A DNA stretch of 64,000 bases from Rhea pennata. Taxonomy: Eukaryota; Chordata; Aves; Rheiformes; Rheidae. The notes beneath the pieces were generated by a model, which saw only the letters and a list, made by a program, of their open reading frames with translations, did no database searches and was not told the origin of the DNA. The position numbers and the translations under genes are program-made. The DNA lies in NCBI RefSeq assembly GCF_028389875.1, contig NC_084672.1:12387333-12451332 (forward strand). Direction: 5' to 3'. Positions 38,527-51,700 of the stretch are shown piece by piece (within the stretch, counting starts at the first letter, position 1; each line of letters starts with the position of its first letter).

Positions 38527-38609
38527 ACCCAATGTGTGTGGATCACGTTACAATGCTTACTGTTGCCCTGGATGGAAAACTTTACCTGGTGGAAACCAAT
38601 GCATAGTCC
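38527..38609 (+). CDS. FBN1: FBN1, second coding exon (fibrillin unique N-terminal domain)
   Basis: An 83-nt exon with acceptor CTTCCAG and donor GTAAGT. GG|A joins the first exon to make Gly, and the product reads [20 protein letters not shown] then GGNQCIV. It carries the first cysteines of the mature protein (VCG, the CC pair and NQC) of the fibrillin unique N-terminal domain, which takes part in head-to-tail microfibril assembly with the C-terminal region. Length equals human exon 3 (c.165-247). An open frame runs past the donor to 38722 but is intron. Confidence 0.97.
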
Positions 38610-39537
38610 GTAAGTTAATCCAAGTATATGTTATGACTGAGGTTTATCTTTGCCCCTGTATGTCAGGGTATTTTTGCTTTTGTACTAGAACGGAAAAATG
38701 TGTTTCTGTATGGTTCCAATAGTAGCTATACATCATTTCTTTACTATTTTAAATGTGTTAAGCTAATATACAAAGTCTTGTGGGCTACAGTATAGTGATG
38801 TGATACCAGTATTTAACAAGGGATCCATATGTTCTGTTTAAATCTGTGGTACAGGGATCCAAGGTGTGTTTGGGTTCTCAGGACTGAGCACCTGTGGAAT
38901 ACGTTCATCTGTTTAAGTACATGGAAGAAGGCAACAGCATTGGGCCAGCAAATATTTTTGCTGTGCTTGTTTGGACCATATGCCTGAAATATGTAGGTAG
39001 GGATATTAGTAGATATATATAGATAGATAGATCTTATTGCTATAAAAGTATTTTATGTGTAATGCTACATTGTACCAGAAGCAATTTTTACAGACACTTT
39101 TACTGAGGGAGATAAAAACAGTCTCCAAAGATTCTGAGACAAGATACTGTCAGATGGGAAATACTGCACTGCTGCATATGTCTGTGGTGCAGAAATAAAG
39201 GGTGCATGGTCATGTCATCTCAGTGCCCTCCTTCTTTCAAGAGTGCTTTGGTAAAATGGACCACAGTTTCCCATTTCCAGGGGAATCTCCTTACATATCT
39301 TGCATTGCCTGTGGCATGCTCCCAGGCCTTTTATTAAGATAATGAAGGTCTAGATTTTAGTTGTCCCTTACAGAGATAGACAGATGAAAAGAAGGAACTC
39401 TTTTGGAATTTGTTGTGTACAATTTAAAGAGTTTGTAGGTATTTATTTCATGGTACTGAATGGATCTTTTCTATCAGGTTTTTTGTGTGTTTGGGTTTTC
39501 TAAACATGTTTTGAAGCCATGTATGTTTTATTTATAG
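38610..39537 (+). other. FBN1: FBN1 intron
   Basis: 928-nt intron between donor GTAAGT and acceptor TTTATAG. It contains a short GATA-rich patch near 39008-39032 and otherwise nothing I recognise. Confidence 0.9.
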
Positions 39538-39636
39538 CAATATGCAGACATTCCTGTGGGGATGGATTTTGCTCTAGACCAAACATGTGCACATGCCCGA
39601 ATGGTCAGATAGCCCCCTCCTGTGGTTCAAAATCAA
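39538..39636 (+). CDS. FBN1: FBN1, third coding exon (EGF-like domain 1)
   Basis: A 99-nt exon, acceptor TTTATAG and donor GTAAGT. The frame (C|CA = Pro) reads [20 protein letters not shown] then [12 protein letters not shown]. The six cysteines in C-C-C-C-C-C EGF spacing form the first EGF-like domain, which lacks the calcium-binding D-x-D/N-E signature, as in other fibrillins. Length equals human exon 4 (c.248-346). Confidence 0.97.
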
Positions 39637-42600
39637 GTAAGTATTTCTTCTGTGTCTTTATATTGCTCTTTTGAGTCTGTGAAGCTAGCTAGGTATGTAG
39701 CTAGTTCAGCAGTCAATATGCAAGACAAATAACCTGTGAGTCACCAGACATACTTTACCACAGGAAAGAAAGCCTAGCCTCCTGTGACGAAAACTAAAGA
39801 ATGACTCAGAAACTAGCTATTGGAGACATTCTTTTGTGCCAAATTAAAGCCAAATTAGTTTTATTGGAAGCTGTTTATTTGCCAGTTTGTTACACTAATT
39901 CCAGTATTTCTTTACTTTTTGGAAAATCCCTTGCCTCCATTTGCACACATATACATACCCATGCACAAACATACAGCACAAAATTTGTAGTGATAGAGAG
40001 ATCACTGTTGGCAGTTGAATTTGAATTGCTTTGTAATTCCATTATCATTTTTAGAAGTATTAGGCCAGACTATGCCATCATATATAAATACATACATTAT
40101 TTCAAATGAATTAACCAGATGTTACAGCGTTTTCCTGCCAGGCTCAGTATGCATCTTCTGAATATAATTTTGCTAACCTTACTCAGGTAAAACTTCTGTA
40201 GGTGTTAGAGGTACAAAATTGTTCAAGATTTTTCAGGGGAATAGCTTTTCATCAAAAAAAAAAAAAAAAGATCAGATGCTTTGAAAACGAAACTTTTCAG
40301 AGAGATGATGTTTCCTAGAAGTACTTGGAGTTCAGGTTTTCAAGAAAGGTTGCCCAGATCCAGAAAAAATCAGTAAGATGAAAATCAGTCCGTGAACCAA
40401 ACAGCTCAATGGCTCATCGTGACTTGTCTGACCTGAAGTGGGATCATGGTTGTTTCATATCTAAGATACAGCTATAATGTCTACTGTGTTCTCAATTTGA
40501 GTGTGATTCTTGTCTCTTAAACTACAAAAGATTTTGATTTGCTATAAAATGGAAAGTTTCTGAATTTGGGAAGAATTGGGGGAGGATTTGTGTCCCACAA
40601 ATACCTGAAAATGTCAGAACAACATTTTAACTGAAGTCAATGGCAGATACACTCAGCTGAGGTCTGTAATACTGTTTTACCTGTTTGCTTTGCAAAGCCT
40701 TTATCTTGCTGAATATCTTTTCAGACTCTGTGTGTGGTCTGCTTGGCCCATGTATTTTACCTTGCAATTTTACTACTTTCCTAGATGAGAGAGTTTTCCC
40801 GTATAACTGACCATTTCAGCTTGTGGCTTTAGCATCCTTTTCATGCAGTAACAGTGGAAAAACAATAACAACTGTGGAATGTAATGGAATGTGCTAAAGT
40901 GGTAAATATTGTTCTTTGTAGTTCAACCCCTTTCTCAGGCTCCTGTGATGTCTATTAGGGAGAGGCCTGCACAAGGAGGGTATGGAGCTTGAGTGCTGGA
41001 AGGAGGGAGGTTGCAGAGCAGTGGACAGATGTGTTTGTTGTTGCATGCCTGCCTGGGTTTACAGCTACTGTTTTACCAGGTGCATATGTTTTAATCTTGT
41101 AAGGCAGTACAGGAAAGGATGACCTTATTCCAGGTCTCCTTTGGGGTACAGACTCCCTACATCTGTTGCATGTTTTTGCACCTTTGTAAAAGCAAGGAAT
41201 GCCTGGACCTTAGTATTACTTTTTGTCTGTTTGTTTGTTTGTTTGTTTTTTCCCCTTAGGCCACTCTGAATTATTTATTGAGTCAAGAATTAAAAGAAAA
41301 AAGGAATATGAATAAAAATTAAGTTTTTATTGCAGATCTTTGTCTGATATATCCTACTATTGATATCCGTACTTTCGGTCTCATTGGAATTGCATGCACA
41401 GGTGAATGGGCCCAGAGACTTTGCTACGGTTTTTATTCATGCAACTTCAAAAGCCTATATGTCTTAGTTATTGCAGTTGTTGACAATTGCTTTTTATAGA
41501 CAAGGATATTCTCCCAATCAGCAGTTTTAAGCAGTGCTGATGTTTTTCTTACGTGTCATATAAGTTGGCCACTTTATAATGTTGCTTTTCTGTGTAATGT
41601 AGAAGTATTAGCACTTTACCAATACATTGAGCAGCTGGCTCAAAAATATTATTTCGTATTTAATGAATGCAGTAGTTCAAGATACATGTTGTGTGTGGTC
41701 ACATCACCTTTATTTATTAAAAAAAATAATTCTAAAAGGAAAAGGGTCTCAAGTTGTTGTAGTGGGAAAAGACTCTACTGCTTCTGTGCACTCTTTTGTA
41801 ATAATTTTTATGACCCAGCACCTCATTAGGACTTTAGAACATACACTTTCTGTAAGTCATTTGCTCTATTGGCACTGTAGACCAAATCTATGAATATATA
41901 TTTACACAATAGAGCACAATGACTCAGATCCGCTATTAAGAAACAAAGGAAACAATACTGTTTGACATCAAAGACTTCTGCCAGCTTCCATTAGCAATGA
42001 TTAATATTTTGTCAGCATATGCATTTAATATGCATTTGTGAACCAAATACTAAGGTAAGAGCTGTACCTCTGTTAGGATATTTGACAATGTCAGTTTTAA
42101 GAGAGGAACTTAAAAACTTTTAAAATGTAAATACTTCAATTTAGTAACCTGAAATGGGGCCTTACCATGAAGGAAAGTGATCTGAAGGCTGTACACTTTT
42201 ATTATCTCAATGAGTATGTCAAAAAGGCAACATTGAAGCTGGATTTTAAATAAGATGATGCAAATCTTACTGCAGCTTTACTTACATGACTGATTCTGTG
42301 GATATTTTTTAAATCTGAGTCAGGATGCCAAGTTGAGTAAAGACAGCACAGACTAGCATTTACAGTGCCATTACTAGCATTAGTGAAAACATGCATTTGT
42401 TCATATAAGTGTATTGGCAGTACTTCAGGCTGTATCTAACCCAGAGAAGAGAAAATCCAGAATTAGGAACAGTGCTCAATTCATAATACCTTCTGTTAGG
42501 AATCTAGACTTCTAGTAGGAGACAAGTTTAGGGGCTGATGGTTTGGCATGCTTCACAGCAGACTCCCAAACACGCTGCAGGCCAAATGCAGCACTGAAGG

Positions 42601-44673
42601 ATATGGTACCTACAGAAATCAACTGTCCTTCAAGAGATGTGTTCTAGTTCGGGTGCCAGTATATGGGACTATGTAGAGCAGATCTGTGGATCACAGAACT
42701 TGCTTGCATTTGTCTCAAGGCTTTGTAAGTCTGTTACATAACAACTTTTAATACATATTTTAACAAATGAGAAGAAAAAAATAGACTAATATAATACAAA
42801 ATATCAAATTAAAACAAGATGATACCAAATCATCAAGCTAGTGTAATTATCAGGTCATGTCAAATAATCTTGATTGTTTCTTATACCACTCTATAACAAT
42901 CTGGGTATTGTCATAGTTTTGTTTAGTTTTCAGCCTCAGAAGGTGAGATTATAGCAACATATGTAAATTAGTGATCTTGTCCCAATTATTGGCACATAGA
43001 TTATTGCCAGTTATCTTTCCATGAGCACAAGGATATTCCGTTACTGCTCAGATTTACACAAGTTTTGTTACATTTAAAATACAAGTAACAGATACAGGTG
43101 AGAAAATCAGACTTCTCAGAATTAAACATATGGCTCCTGATTCATAAGATAATTTGAGTGGTCTTTTGGATATTTTAACCGATGTTGATATGTGGTACCT
43201 AAGGTATTAGTAGTTGGCCCAGGATTTATAGCATGTACAGCCATAGGCAGAAGCCAAACTTGGGATAGCTCTTACAGAGTAGTTGTCTGCTGGAGTCAAA
43301 TGATTAATGCAGTGTGCTCATGTAGATTGGAGAGCAAAACAAATCCTTCAATTTTGATTCTTAAGAAGGTCAACTGTTGTGACTTTTTTGGTTACGAATC
43401 AGCTTTAGGGAGCTGATTTGTGGTTGAAAAGATTAACTGGTGGCTTTCTCATAAAAGATTTTTGTAACATCAGTGAACTTGCTGGCTGGTTAGTGGTTAT
43501 TTCTGTGCAATTCTTGAATTTTTGGGTATGCTTACAGTGTGTCTGGAGATATGATTGCCACGTGTGTAGGCATATCCCATGTGGCTTTGATGTGCCTGTA
43601 GCTCTGAAGTTGCACGTGAGCAGACTGCTGTGCAGGGTCGCTGTGCTCGCGTGTCCTGGGACAGGAGTTGTCCACCCTTCTTGAGCCTGTTCTGACAGGG
43701 CTGCTCAGTTGTTTTGTCCCAAATCAACTAGAGTTTGGGTACTTTGGCATTACCTGAGCCATCACACTGAAGTCCTCCTCCAGGAATTTTGCGGGCACTG
43801 TGGGCACGGCAGCCTGGGTGCTTGGGGTTGACTCCAGGCTTGGGCAATGCGGGAGATGTCTGCTTACAGCCCAGAGCACAGCACTTTCTTGTTTTCTGCT
43901 ACTGTTGGAGACATTAAAAGCTCTTAAATTTTTAGTATTTCTAGAGTTTTTAACGCTACCACAGGCTTTCCCACTAATGTGCAGCCGGCAGTGAGGCAGT
44001 GCGTGCTCTCACAGTGGATGTAGCCTGTGGTTTACAGCCCAGCTCTAGCTGTGATCTCCTGAGTCAGTCGGTCGGCAGAGGAAACACACTCAGCATCTGG
44101 GATGCGATGAGACTATCATTCCTTGTTTACAGCTGCTGGCAGGCAAACCCCTGCGTAATGCATAGCCTGGGCTGGAAGTGTTTCCTCTGCAGTGGCACAG
44201 ATTTCTGTAAACAGAGACCCAGCCTTTTCTCCTGGTGCCCTGTGCCTGCTCCTACCAAGTGCTTCTTTTCCTAAGCAGCTGGAGATACTGCTGGTTTGCT
44301 TTTTTTCCTGTGATAGTTGCAGACCCTCATATTTTATAGTTTGGAGCTGCTGAATACTCAGCGTATGTGTTACCTTTGAGCTGCTTTTGAACATTTCATG
44401 AGCTGTACTAGTGTGTCGGTATGCTCTGTAGGATGAGGTTTTTACTCGGTTTTGTTGAGAATTTATTAGGAAAGTCAGAGACTGTTATGCTTAAGTGTGC
44501 AACTTATAGTTTCACTTGGTTAAACATTACAAGCATTATCCACACAAGATGTGTGCAGATGTGTTTGATCTTTTTGGCTCTTTTGCAGGTTTATAAAGCT
44601 AGATTCCTGCAGCTACTCCTGTTTTGACTTCAGACATTTCAAATGCAGACTGTTTATAAATTGGACCTGAAAG

Positions 44674-44707
44674 AGAACAATAATTTATTAAGAACAATAA
44701 TTTATTA
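44674..44707. repeat. Perfect 17-bp tandem duplication
   Basis: The unit AGAACAATAATTTATTA occurs twice without a mismatch (44674-44690 and 44691-44707). Simple local duplication in AT-rich intron. Confidence 0.9.
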
Positions 44708-44846
44708 ATATTGTTAACATTTCATATGCATGCTGAGATAAGGCATATGAACTGGCTTACTAGTCTTAAAGTAATTATTGTGCTATTTCCTTGAGTTTCA
44801 GACAGTATGATACCTTGGAACAAGTTATTTTATTTACTGGAATATC

Positions 44847-44898
44847 TTCAGTGAAATTAATGGAATTGTTGATATAACTGAGAAGAGACTCTGGACCT
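44847..44898. repeat. Possible ancient interspersed repeat remnant
   Basis: TTCAGTGAAATTAATGGAAT followed by ATAACTGAGAAGAGACTCTGGACC resembles the right half of amniote repeats with GAAGTCAATGGAGTTAC...GAGAGCAGAATCTGGCCC wording. Diverged; family not assigned. Confidence 0.4.
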
Positions 44899-46554
44899 GT
44901 ATTAATATAGTACTTCTCAAAAATGCAATCTTAAAATCATCATCCAAGCTCCAGACAGCATTTACATGTATTTCTATAAACTTCTAGAAGGCTAATATTT
45001 CAGAGTAGTTAGTAAGTTTTTGGAAATAATATCTCCAAAATCCCCTCAAAAGAGGACAGAAAGGTAATAACAAGTTTACTGTGACTATATGTCACTGATT
45101 TGGTTGCATAGCAATAAGGGAGAAAGCTCCCTGATTTGAATGGCTCTTTCCAATAATGATGTTTGGACATCCCAGCAATCTCCCGTAATGATTTTACTTT
45201 AAAAAAGAGAGAGAAATATTTCACCTTGGAAAAGTTTCTTTGAGAGCAGTAAGACAAATTATGGAAACTTTTTTTTTTTTAGGGTTCTTTGTAAAACCAT
45301 TCCTTATCCTAAAATGGGGAAATATACTTTGCTTTCACTTGAACAAATAATAGGAAAATCATCATATAAGCTACTGTTAACCTTTTTATCTCAAATGTAG
45401 TTCAAACTGTTTAAATGGCTTTGGTCTTCATGTGGGAATGGAAATTAGCTCTTGGCATAGCTTGCTCTAATTGAAATCAGTTTGTGGTTTTTAAGTTCCT
45501 TCCCTGCTTGACAGATGATATCATTTCCTATGCTTTTTGTAATCCCCTCTGTTTTTCTAAGATTGTATAAAGCTAAGTTGAATTACACATTTTAAAGTAA
45601 CTATATACCTTTTTCTGACCTACTTAGGACATTGTCCAAAAATCTTCACCAGATATTCATTGTGTTTTTGCAGAAAATTTTACTTTTTGTTGAGGAATGT
45701 TAGTACATTTTTGTTGTCTGAAGTACATCCAAAATAAAACAAAGATGTATCATAACTGTTAGACACACAAGAAATGTAAGATACAGATTTTACTTTTATA
45801 GTTGAAAAAGTAAGTGTACTAGTGTTTTAAATGTCAGGCTGTTTTAAATCCTTTCTTCTAATAGCATATTTAACTTATGTAGATTCATATTGCTATAGAT
45901 GGCAGTAAAGCTAAAATTCCTCTTTCTGCTTAAAAATAAAAATAAAATTTCATGCACATACTTTTGAAATGCAATAAGTTAAATGATGCTTAAGGGCTTT
46001 GTGTAACACACAAATTTGGTGGTTGACCTTCCACCTGTTAGCAATAGACTGTGGCAGCAATGCAATTTGTAGTTTTTCAGTCTTGAGCATCTCAGCGTGG
46101 TGTAGGTATTCAGTGCCCTGTGGCCATTTACTAAAACACTGTCTGGGAGCCTTTCATGTGGTCCCCGTTAGGAGAAAGCCATTTCCTGGCCATGCACTAG
46201 CGGTGCTGGCCCCAGTGAGCTGTGTTGGATACAGGAGCAGTGAGGAGGATGGGATCGGGACATCCAGCCACTTCTTTGCAAATGAAAAGCCAGAAGCTTT
46301 AAATTGTTCCTGACATCTAGTTAAAAAACATATTTGTCCTTATTATCTGAAAAATGCAGCACAGGCTTTTATGCTTCACTGGCATGGGACTTGAATTCCA
46401 TTTTCATCATTATTAACTAGCAGGGGAAGGTCTTTGGCTCTGGGGACTTACTGTCTGGGAGCTCCTCAGCCCCAAGCTGAGCAGCCATGGGCAGCTTTGC
46501 CTGCTGATGGAGTGAGCCCAGAGACAGTGGATGGAAAGGAATGGCCCAGCTATG

Positions 46555-46583
46555 TTTTTTTTTTTTTTTTTTTTTTTTTTTTT
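46555..46583. repeat. Poly-T tract (29 T)
   Basis: Uninterrupted T run, about 450 bp before the FBN1 exon at 47034. It is too far upstream to serve as that exon's polypyrimidine tract. Confidence 0.9.
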
Positions 46584-47033
46584 CCACACTGGAAATCCTA
46601 GCCAGGCAGATTGTCTTCTGCGTATGTTGGCAGAAGCAGGCCACTTTCTGAAGCTTTGTTGCTCCTATTCCCTTACCTTTAATGCTTCCAGTCCTCATTA
46701 CCCAGATGATAAGACCCTGGTGGTTTTTAGTGGTATCCACCAGAAGTTTAATATTTTCCCTTTGCTTCACTGTTACAAACTAGGAGACAGGTGCTGTAGA
46801 TATTTGCTTGTATGAAGTGCTATTGACTTCAGTAAATACAGATGGTATCAAATTCTTATCCCATCTTCTGTTTTCTTTACTGGCATTTTAAATATCTGTC
46901 CTAAAATACACATCCTCCATTTCTAGTACTGCTTTCTAGTTCACAGCATCAATCCCTAAAAAAACCCTTAGCAGCTAGTTAATTGTTCTTGACTGATTTG
47001 GTTTAGCTGAGCAAAATATTTTTTCCTTTCAAG

Positions 47034-47129
47034 TACAACACTGTAACATCCGGTGCATGAATGGTGGTAGCTGTAGTGATGACCATTGCCTCTGTCAGAA
47101 GGGATATACGGGAACACACTGTGGACAGC
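47034..47129 (+). CDS. FBN1: FBN1, fourth coding exon (EGF-like domain 2)
   Basis: A 96-nt exon, acceptor CCTTTCAAG and donor GTAAGT. A|TA makes Ile, and the product reads [20 protein letters not shown] then [11 protein letters not shown]. It forms the second EGF-like domain with six cysteines. Length equals human exon 5 (c.347-442). The final C starts a Pro codon completed in the next exon. Confidence 0.97.
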
Positions 47130-48700
47130 GTAAGTACATTTTTATTAATACATATACTGTGAAATGTAAAGTTAAATAATTCTGAGATGTGTGGATTGGA
47201 CACTCTTTTACACTGAGTTTCAGCTGATGTTTAACTTGTACTTGCTCAGGTACAATGGAATTTTACAGAAAAACACATGACTCCGTAGTATGAGTGCCGA
47301 GTGAATTCTTTGTGATCAGGACTATAAAAATAAACATCAAGTGAATTCATAATAATTGGATATAACCTGATCCTGTAGTTCTCACACTACTATAATTCCC
47401 ATTGACCTCCAGGGCTTTACGCTCACTGGAGCAATAGGCCCTAAAATCAGTATTTACATGGGATTCAGTTTTTATCTCGTAGGTATTATTAAGCTTTTCA
47501 ATACAAAACCTTGTTTTAATTTCAGAGTTTTGTTACAAAGTTAGTATACTTGAGGAATTTTGCTCATTTTGATATTGTCTTGTTAGAGTTGATTTACAAA
47601 TTTTTGATTTCCTCAATCAGTCCAGGACTAATAGCATTCCTGGATCCACTGCTTGAAACTTATCCCAACCCGATTCCAGTTGTCTCTTGCTCTTCTTAGC
47701 TAGAGTGCTGTGAAGAAACTCAAATAAGGATGTAGGTACTCCTTTTGAGCCAAAGCTGCCCTGTTGCTGTCTAGTGAACTATTGGTAATAAAGAAAATGT
47801 TTTTAACTTATTTAATGAAAACCTTTTGTGCTCTGTTTAAAATCAATGGCACACTTTATATGAACTTTAGTAGGACCAGGAATTTACCTTAATAATTTGG
47901 AAGAGGATCATATGGTGAAAAAATTAAGAATTGTATTTCTGCCTTGTCTGTGAAATACCAAGTGGATAAAAAAGGATCAGGGGAAACCTCCTTTCTACTG
48001 AGATGAATATGAGACAGAACAAAGAATAATATTATTCAAAGAGCATCAAATTGTACTAAAACCTATTTGTTTCATGTCAGTGTTATCTTTTCTGATGATT
48101 TTTGAGAGAAGCTCTGCTTCTGGAGTTTCTTATGAGGAAAGTGCATTCTGTATCTGGTGAGTGTCATACAGAGGCAAAGTATCTTGGATTAATTTAGTGA
48201 AATGTAATTAATTACATTAGTTCTGGCTATCCTAGTAGATAACATGAATTAATAATAATCAGCAAAAAGCTTTTTAATACTAGTTTTTCTAGAAGGTAGA
48301 GGAGCAAATATGTTTTTAAATTTCCTCCTGAGTAGGGAAAATTTTTGAAGATGTAGAGATTAAATTTTTGTCTATACCTTATATCTGTAATCTCTACTAT
48401 TTCACTGTTTTTTCATTGAAAGTTGGAAAGAGTTGTTAGTTTGAAGTCATTGACTTGTCTAGCCATCTCAAAAAGAAGGGGTCTGAGAGGTATAAAAACT
48501 GTGATTGTTGGTGTGTTTATATTATGTTCCCCTAAAAATTCATTCTCCTTACACCATGAAACCACAAAATATCACAAGTATATTTGGAAAAATAAAGTAT
48601 CTTGGCTTCTACCAGTTTACCGGAGGTGGTCAAGTATATATAACTTTGTCTTTCTGGAAGTAACTCAGTGCAGGTTACCTTTGCCTTTTCTCTGGTGCAG
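47130..48700 (+). other. FBN1: FBN1 intron
   Basis: 1571-nt intron between donor GTAAGT and acceptor CTGGTGCAG. Carries a worn repeat at 47366-47442; nothing else recognised. Confidence 0.9.
47366..47442. repeat. Ancient palindromic interspersed repeat remnant
   Basis: Starts CCTGATCCTGTAGTTCTCAC, has ATTCCCATTGACCTCCAGGG in the middle and closes GCTCACTGGAGCAATAGGCCC. This follows the layout of an amniote repeat (GATCCTG...CCCATTGACTTC...AGGGCC-type), with partly complementary ends. Family name not assigned. Confidence 0.55.
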
Positions 48701-48796
48701 CTGTCTGTGAAAATGGATGCCTAAATGGAGGGCGATGTGTGGCTCCCAACCGATGTGCTTGCACGTATGGCTTTACTGGACCCCAGTGTGAAAGAG
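48701..48796 (+). CDS. FBN1: FBN1, fifth coding exon (EGF-like domain 3)
   Basis: A 96-nt exon, acceptor CTGGTGCAG and donor GTATGT. C|CT makes Pro, and the product reads [20 protein letters not shown] then [11 protein letters not shown]. It forms the third EGF-like domain, again without the calcium-binding signature. Length equals human exon 6 (c.443-538). The last G starts an Asp-type codon completed by the hybrid-domain exon, which is not in the window. The coding sequence present totals 550 nt, or 183 residues. Confidence 0.97.
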
Positions 48797-51700
48797 GTAT
48801 GTGCCCTAAAACTGAAAAAATTGGTATTCCATCTTGCTTAACAGTAACTTGAAAATACCAGTGATATGACACATTTAAATATTAATATTTTATTATGGTC
48901 TATGAATAAGATAAAACAGAATTAAGGTCCTTGTAGAATGCAATGTATAGATTCTTCTTGAAAGCAAAACTTCAGACTGAGGGAACTACAGAGATCTTAG
49001 TTATGGAATGCTGCAGATTAAAACTGTAACAGCTTTCCTAGACAGCATTTTTAATGAGAAGGAAAATTTTAGCATTGTTATAGGAAAAATCATTCAATCT
49101 TATTTTGTCTTGTGATTTTAATGTATCATAGACATTGACTGATATGCTTTTAAAGACTAGTTCTTCAGTCCATGGCAGATTTTAGCAAGTGTCATTTTCT
49201 TTTCCTGGAGCAAAAATTCCTGTTTAATTGCTAATCATATGGTTGTTGAGCCTTTGCCTACTTTAATCCATAATTGAATTGACTGGATTTTTTTTTGTAA
49301 GTTCAAGACTAAAATTAAATATTAATTAACAGTTTTAGCAATATGTGAGCTTCAGGAGGATAGAAGCCTGGGTGAAACACACGTGCAACTGATTAAGGCA
49401 TGTTTTGTACATTGTTGGATTTTGTAACCTTAAAAATAATACATTTTCAATTAATAGAGTTGACTGATTTGTTGATAGATTGATCTGTTGCTTTGGAAAT
49501 TCATACATGCTACCCCTACAATAGGCTGTGTTACTTATCTGTGAACCTAGGACAGTATTGATGTTGGTGACCTAGTTCTGGGCTTGCATGTAGAGATGTG
49601 CTGAGTGCACGTAGTTTCTGTCAGTGAGTGTGTCGGATGCTCACTGCTGTCAAGACAGGGCCTGGACGTATGATCGGCTTTTTTTTGTACGGGCAGTGTA
49701 GGAGATGATGCAGAAAAACAAATCATGGGGGAGTAAAACTATCTGTTCTGTGCTAGAGCAGACAGTAGGATGAAGGAGATACCTTCCACACGCTGCACAG
49801 CAGAGAAAATTGCTGTGTTGGCACTGTGTGAAGTCTTACCTGTTGTCTGCTGAGATTCTGTACGTAGTTTGAACTGGTGAAATATTTTTGAAGATTGAAA
49901 GGTAGCTCTGTTCTGAATGCTGCTTGGGCTCTCACCACCGAAGAGGAGTCTAAGCAATGGAAAAACATTAAATATCTTGGGTTAAAGGTCCTAAGTTTGA
50001 AGAGAATAAAAGCTTTTCAGGTAAAGAAAGTACTGCACTGTAAAGGCTTTGAAATTTCTAGCAATGACTGCTTGTTCTCAATGGGTCTGAGCTTTGAGTG
50101 TGCTGAAGTACTGTAATCTGTGAGTTTGGAAGAGGGTTGTTCAGTGCTGCTTTTACGTTGTCTGATCTGGGACCAGTTTAACTCTACGTAATTAGGACTG
50201 GTTTCAAGGCTGAAGCCAGTTAACAGCTTCAGTCCTGTTCCTTGGGGCTCCTGCCTTGCTTCTCTTGCCAGATGGAGTGAGAAGAGGGGAGTGCAAAGCT
50301 GTTGGAACCAAGCCATGCCATCAGGGAATCTTAGGCATGTTACCGAGTACAGCTGAGGTGGAAATCTTTAATCTCTATGCCTTTTCCATAAGCAGTTTTT
50401 CTTAGCACACGTTTGATTCTCTAGTTATCTGTAAAAGAGAAAATAGACATGAATGAGCCACAGTATTTCTGGTTGATGCTCGCTTCAGTGTTGAGGCCAA
50501 ATGACAGTCATATCTTCCCAGAAGACCTCTGAAATTTGGTCTCTTTCACAGAGATTTCCTGCAGCCTCTGTACCTCTCTGAGCTAATGTGTGCCCCTTCT
50601 CTAAAAAGGGGGTGGTGTTTCTTTGGTCTCTGAATCACATTATGCCATCAGAAAAAACTTTTTAATTCTAAACTAATGTTGGCCTTAGTTGGAATAGCTT
50701 ATTGTTCAGCACATGCACCTGTGTGGTCATCAGGGAGCTGTCTGGCTGCATGTGATTTCGCACAACTGTCAGCAAAGGAAAAGGTCCATATTTTGAATCT
50801 AGCTCTGGAATGTTACACGGATTGTTGACACTCTCTGGTGAGGTTCTGATGTATATGTGGATGAATGTTACTGAGTAAATAGATTGACAAGATTCATGCC
50901 TTGTAGAGTAAAACTATATCTTTATTTAAAAAAATTGAGCATGGTGAGGGAAAAAAAGGAAATTACTCAAGAGAAATAGTCTTTTAAACTATCTCATTTC
51001 TAGGAGGAGGAGGAGAGGGAGGTTGTTTTGAAAACATCATTTCTGGATATAAGTGTGATGTGAAAGGGAGTGATATGGTTTTGTGGCATGCGCATTCTCC
51101 GTATGTTTGGCCTTGGTTTGACTTCTAGGTTATGCCATGCCACAAGCTAACGGTGATGTAAGTAATTTACTACTGCATATCATGCAGTGCTTTTCTCTAC
51201 AAATAGTCTACAAAAAGTCACTTAGTGTTTTTGGCATTTATGTCTCCCACCAAGGAATATTCCAACTCTCACTGCAAATGTTTTATTTTAGAACAACCTT
51301 GAATAGAACAATGTTGAGGCAACCACATTCATGGGGATTATTCTAATAATCTGATATAGAAAACAATGAAGATGATCCAGATTGTTATAGAAAAGTTAAA
51401 GCCAGCTTCTTAAGTCCAGATGCATACTATGTGGGTCTGTGTCTGCTGTTCTAAGTAATATTTTTCCATTTATTTAGCCCATATTTGTAGCAAGATTGGT
51501 ATTACCTCAGCGAAATACTGACTGTATGATTGTTAGTGAAGATCTACGAGACTTGTATATAGGTCAGTATCTTCAAATACATATAAAATCAAAGTGCTTA
51601 TCTGGTAAAGGACCTGCTGCTTTCATGGTGCAGCAAGCTCCATCAAAGGCTGTGGCATGAGCTTTTTATTTATTTATTCAGTCATTCTTTCATAGAGTGG

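Larger units (their letters stand above)
39637..47033 (+). other. FBN1: FBN1 intron
   Basis: About 7.4 kb between donor GTAAGT and acceptor CCTTTCAAG. Contents: a (GTTT)n run (41224-41250), a worn repeat at 44847-44898, a perfect 17-bp tandem duplication (44674-44707) and a run of 29 T (46555-46583). A GC-richer stretch lies at about 43600-44260. I see no exon. Confidence 0.85.

Noticed and set aside
38610..38722. Continuation of the second FBN1 exon as an open frame to 38722
   Set aside because: The consensus donor GTAAGT at 38610, the exact human exon length and the in-frame join to 39538 show that this is intron read-through.
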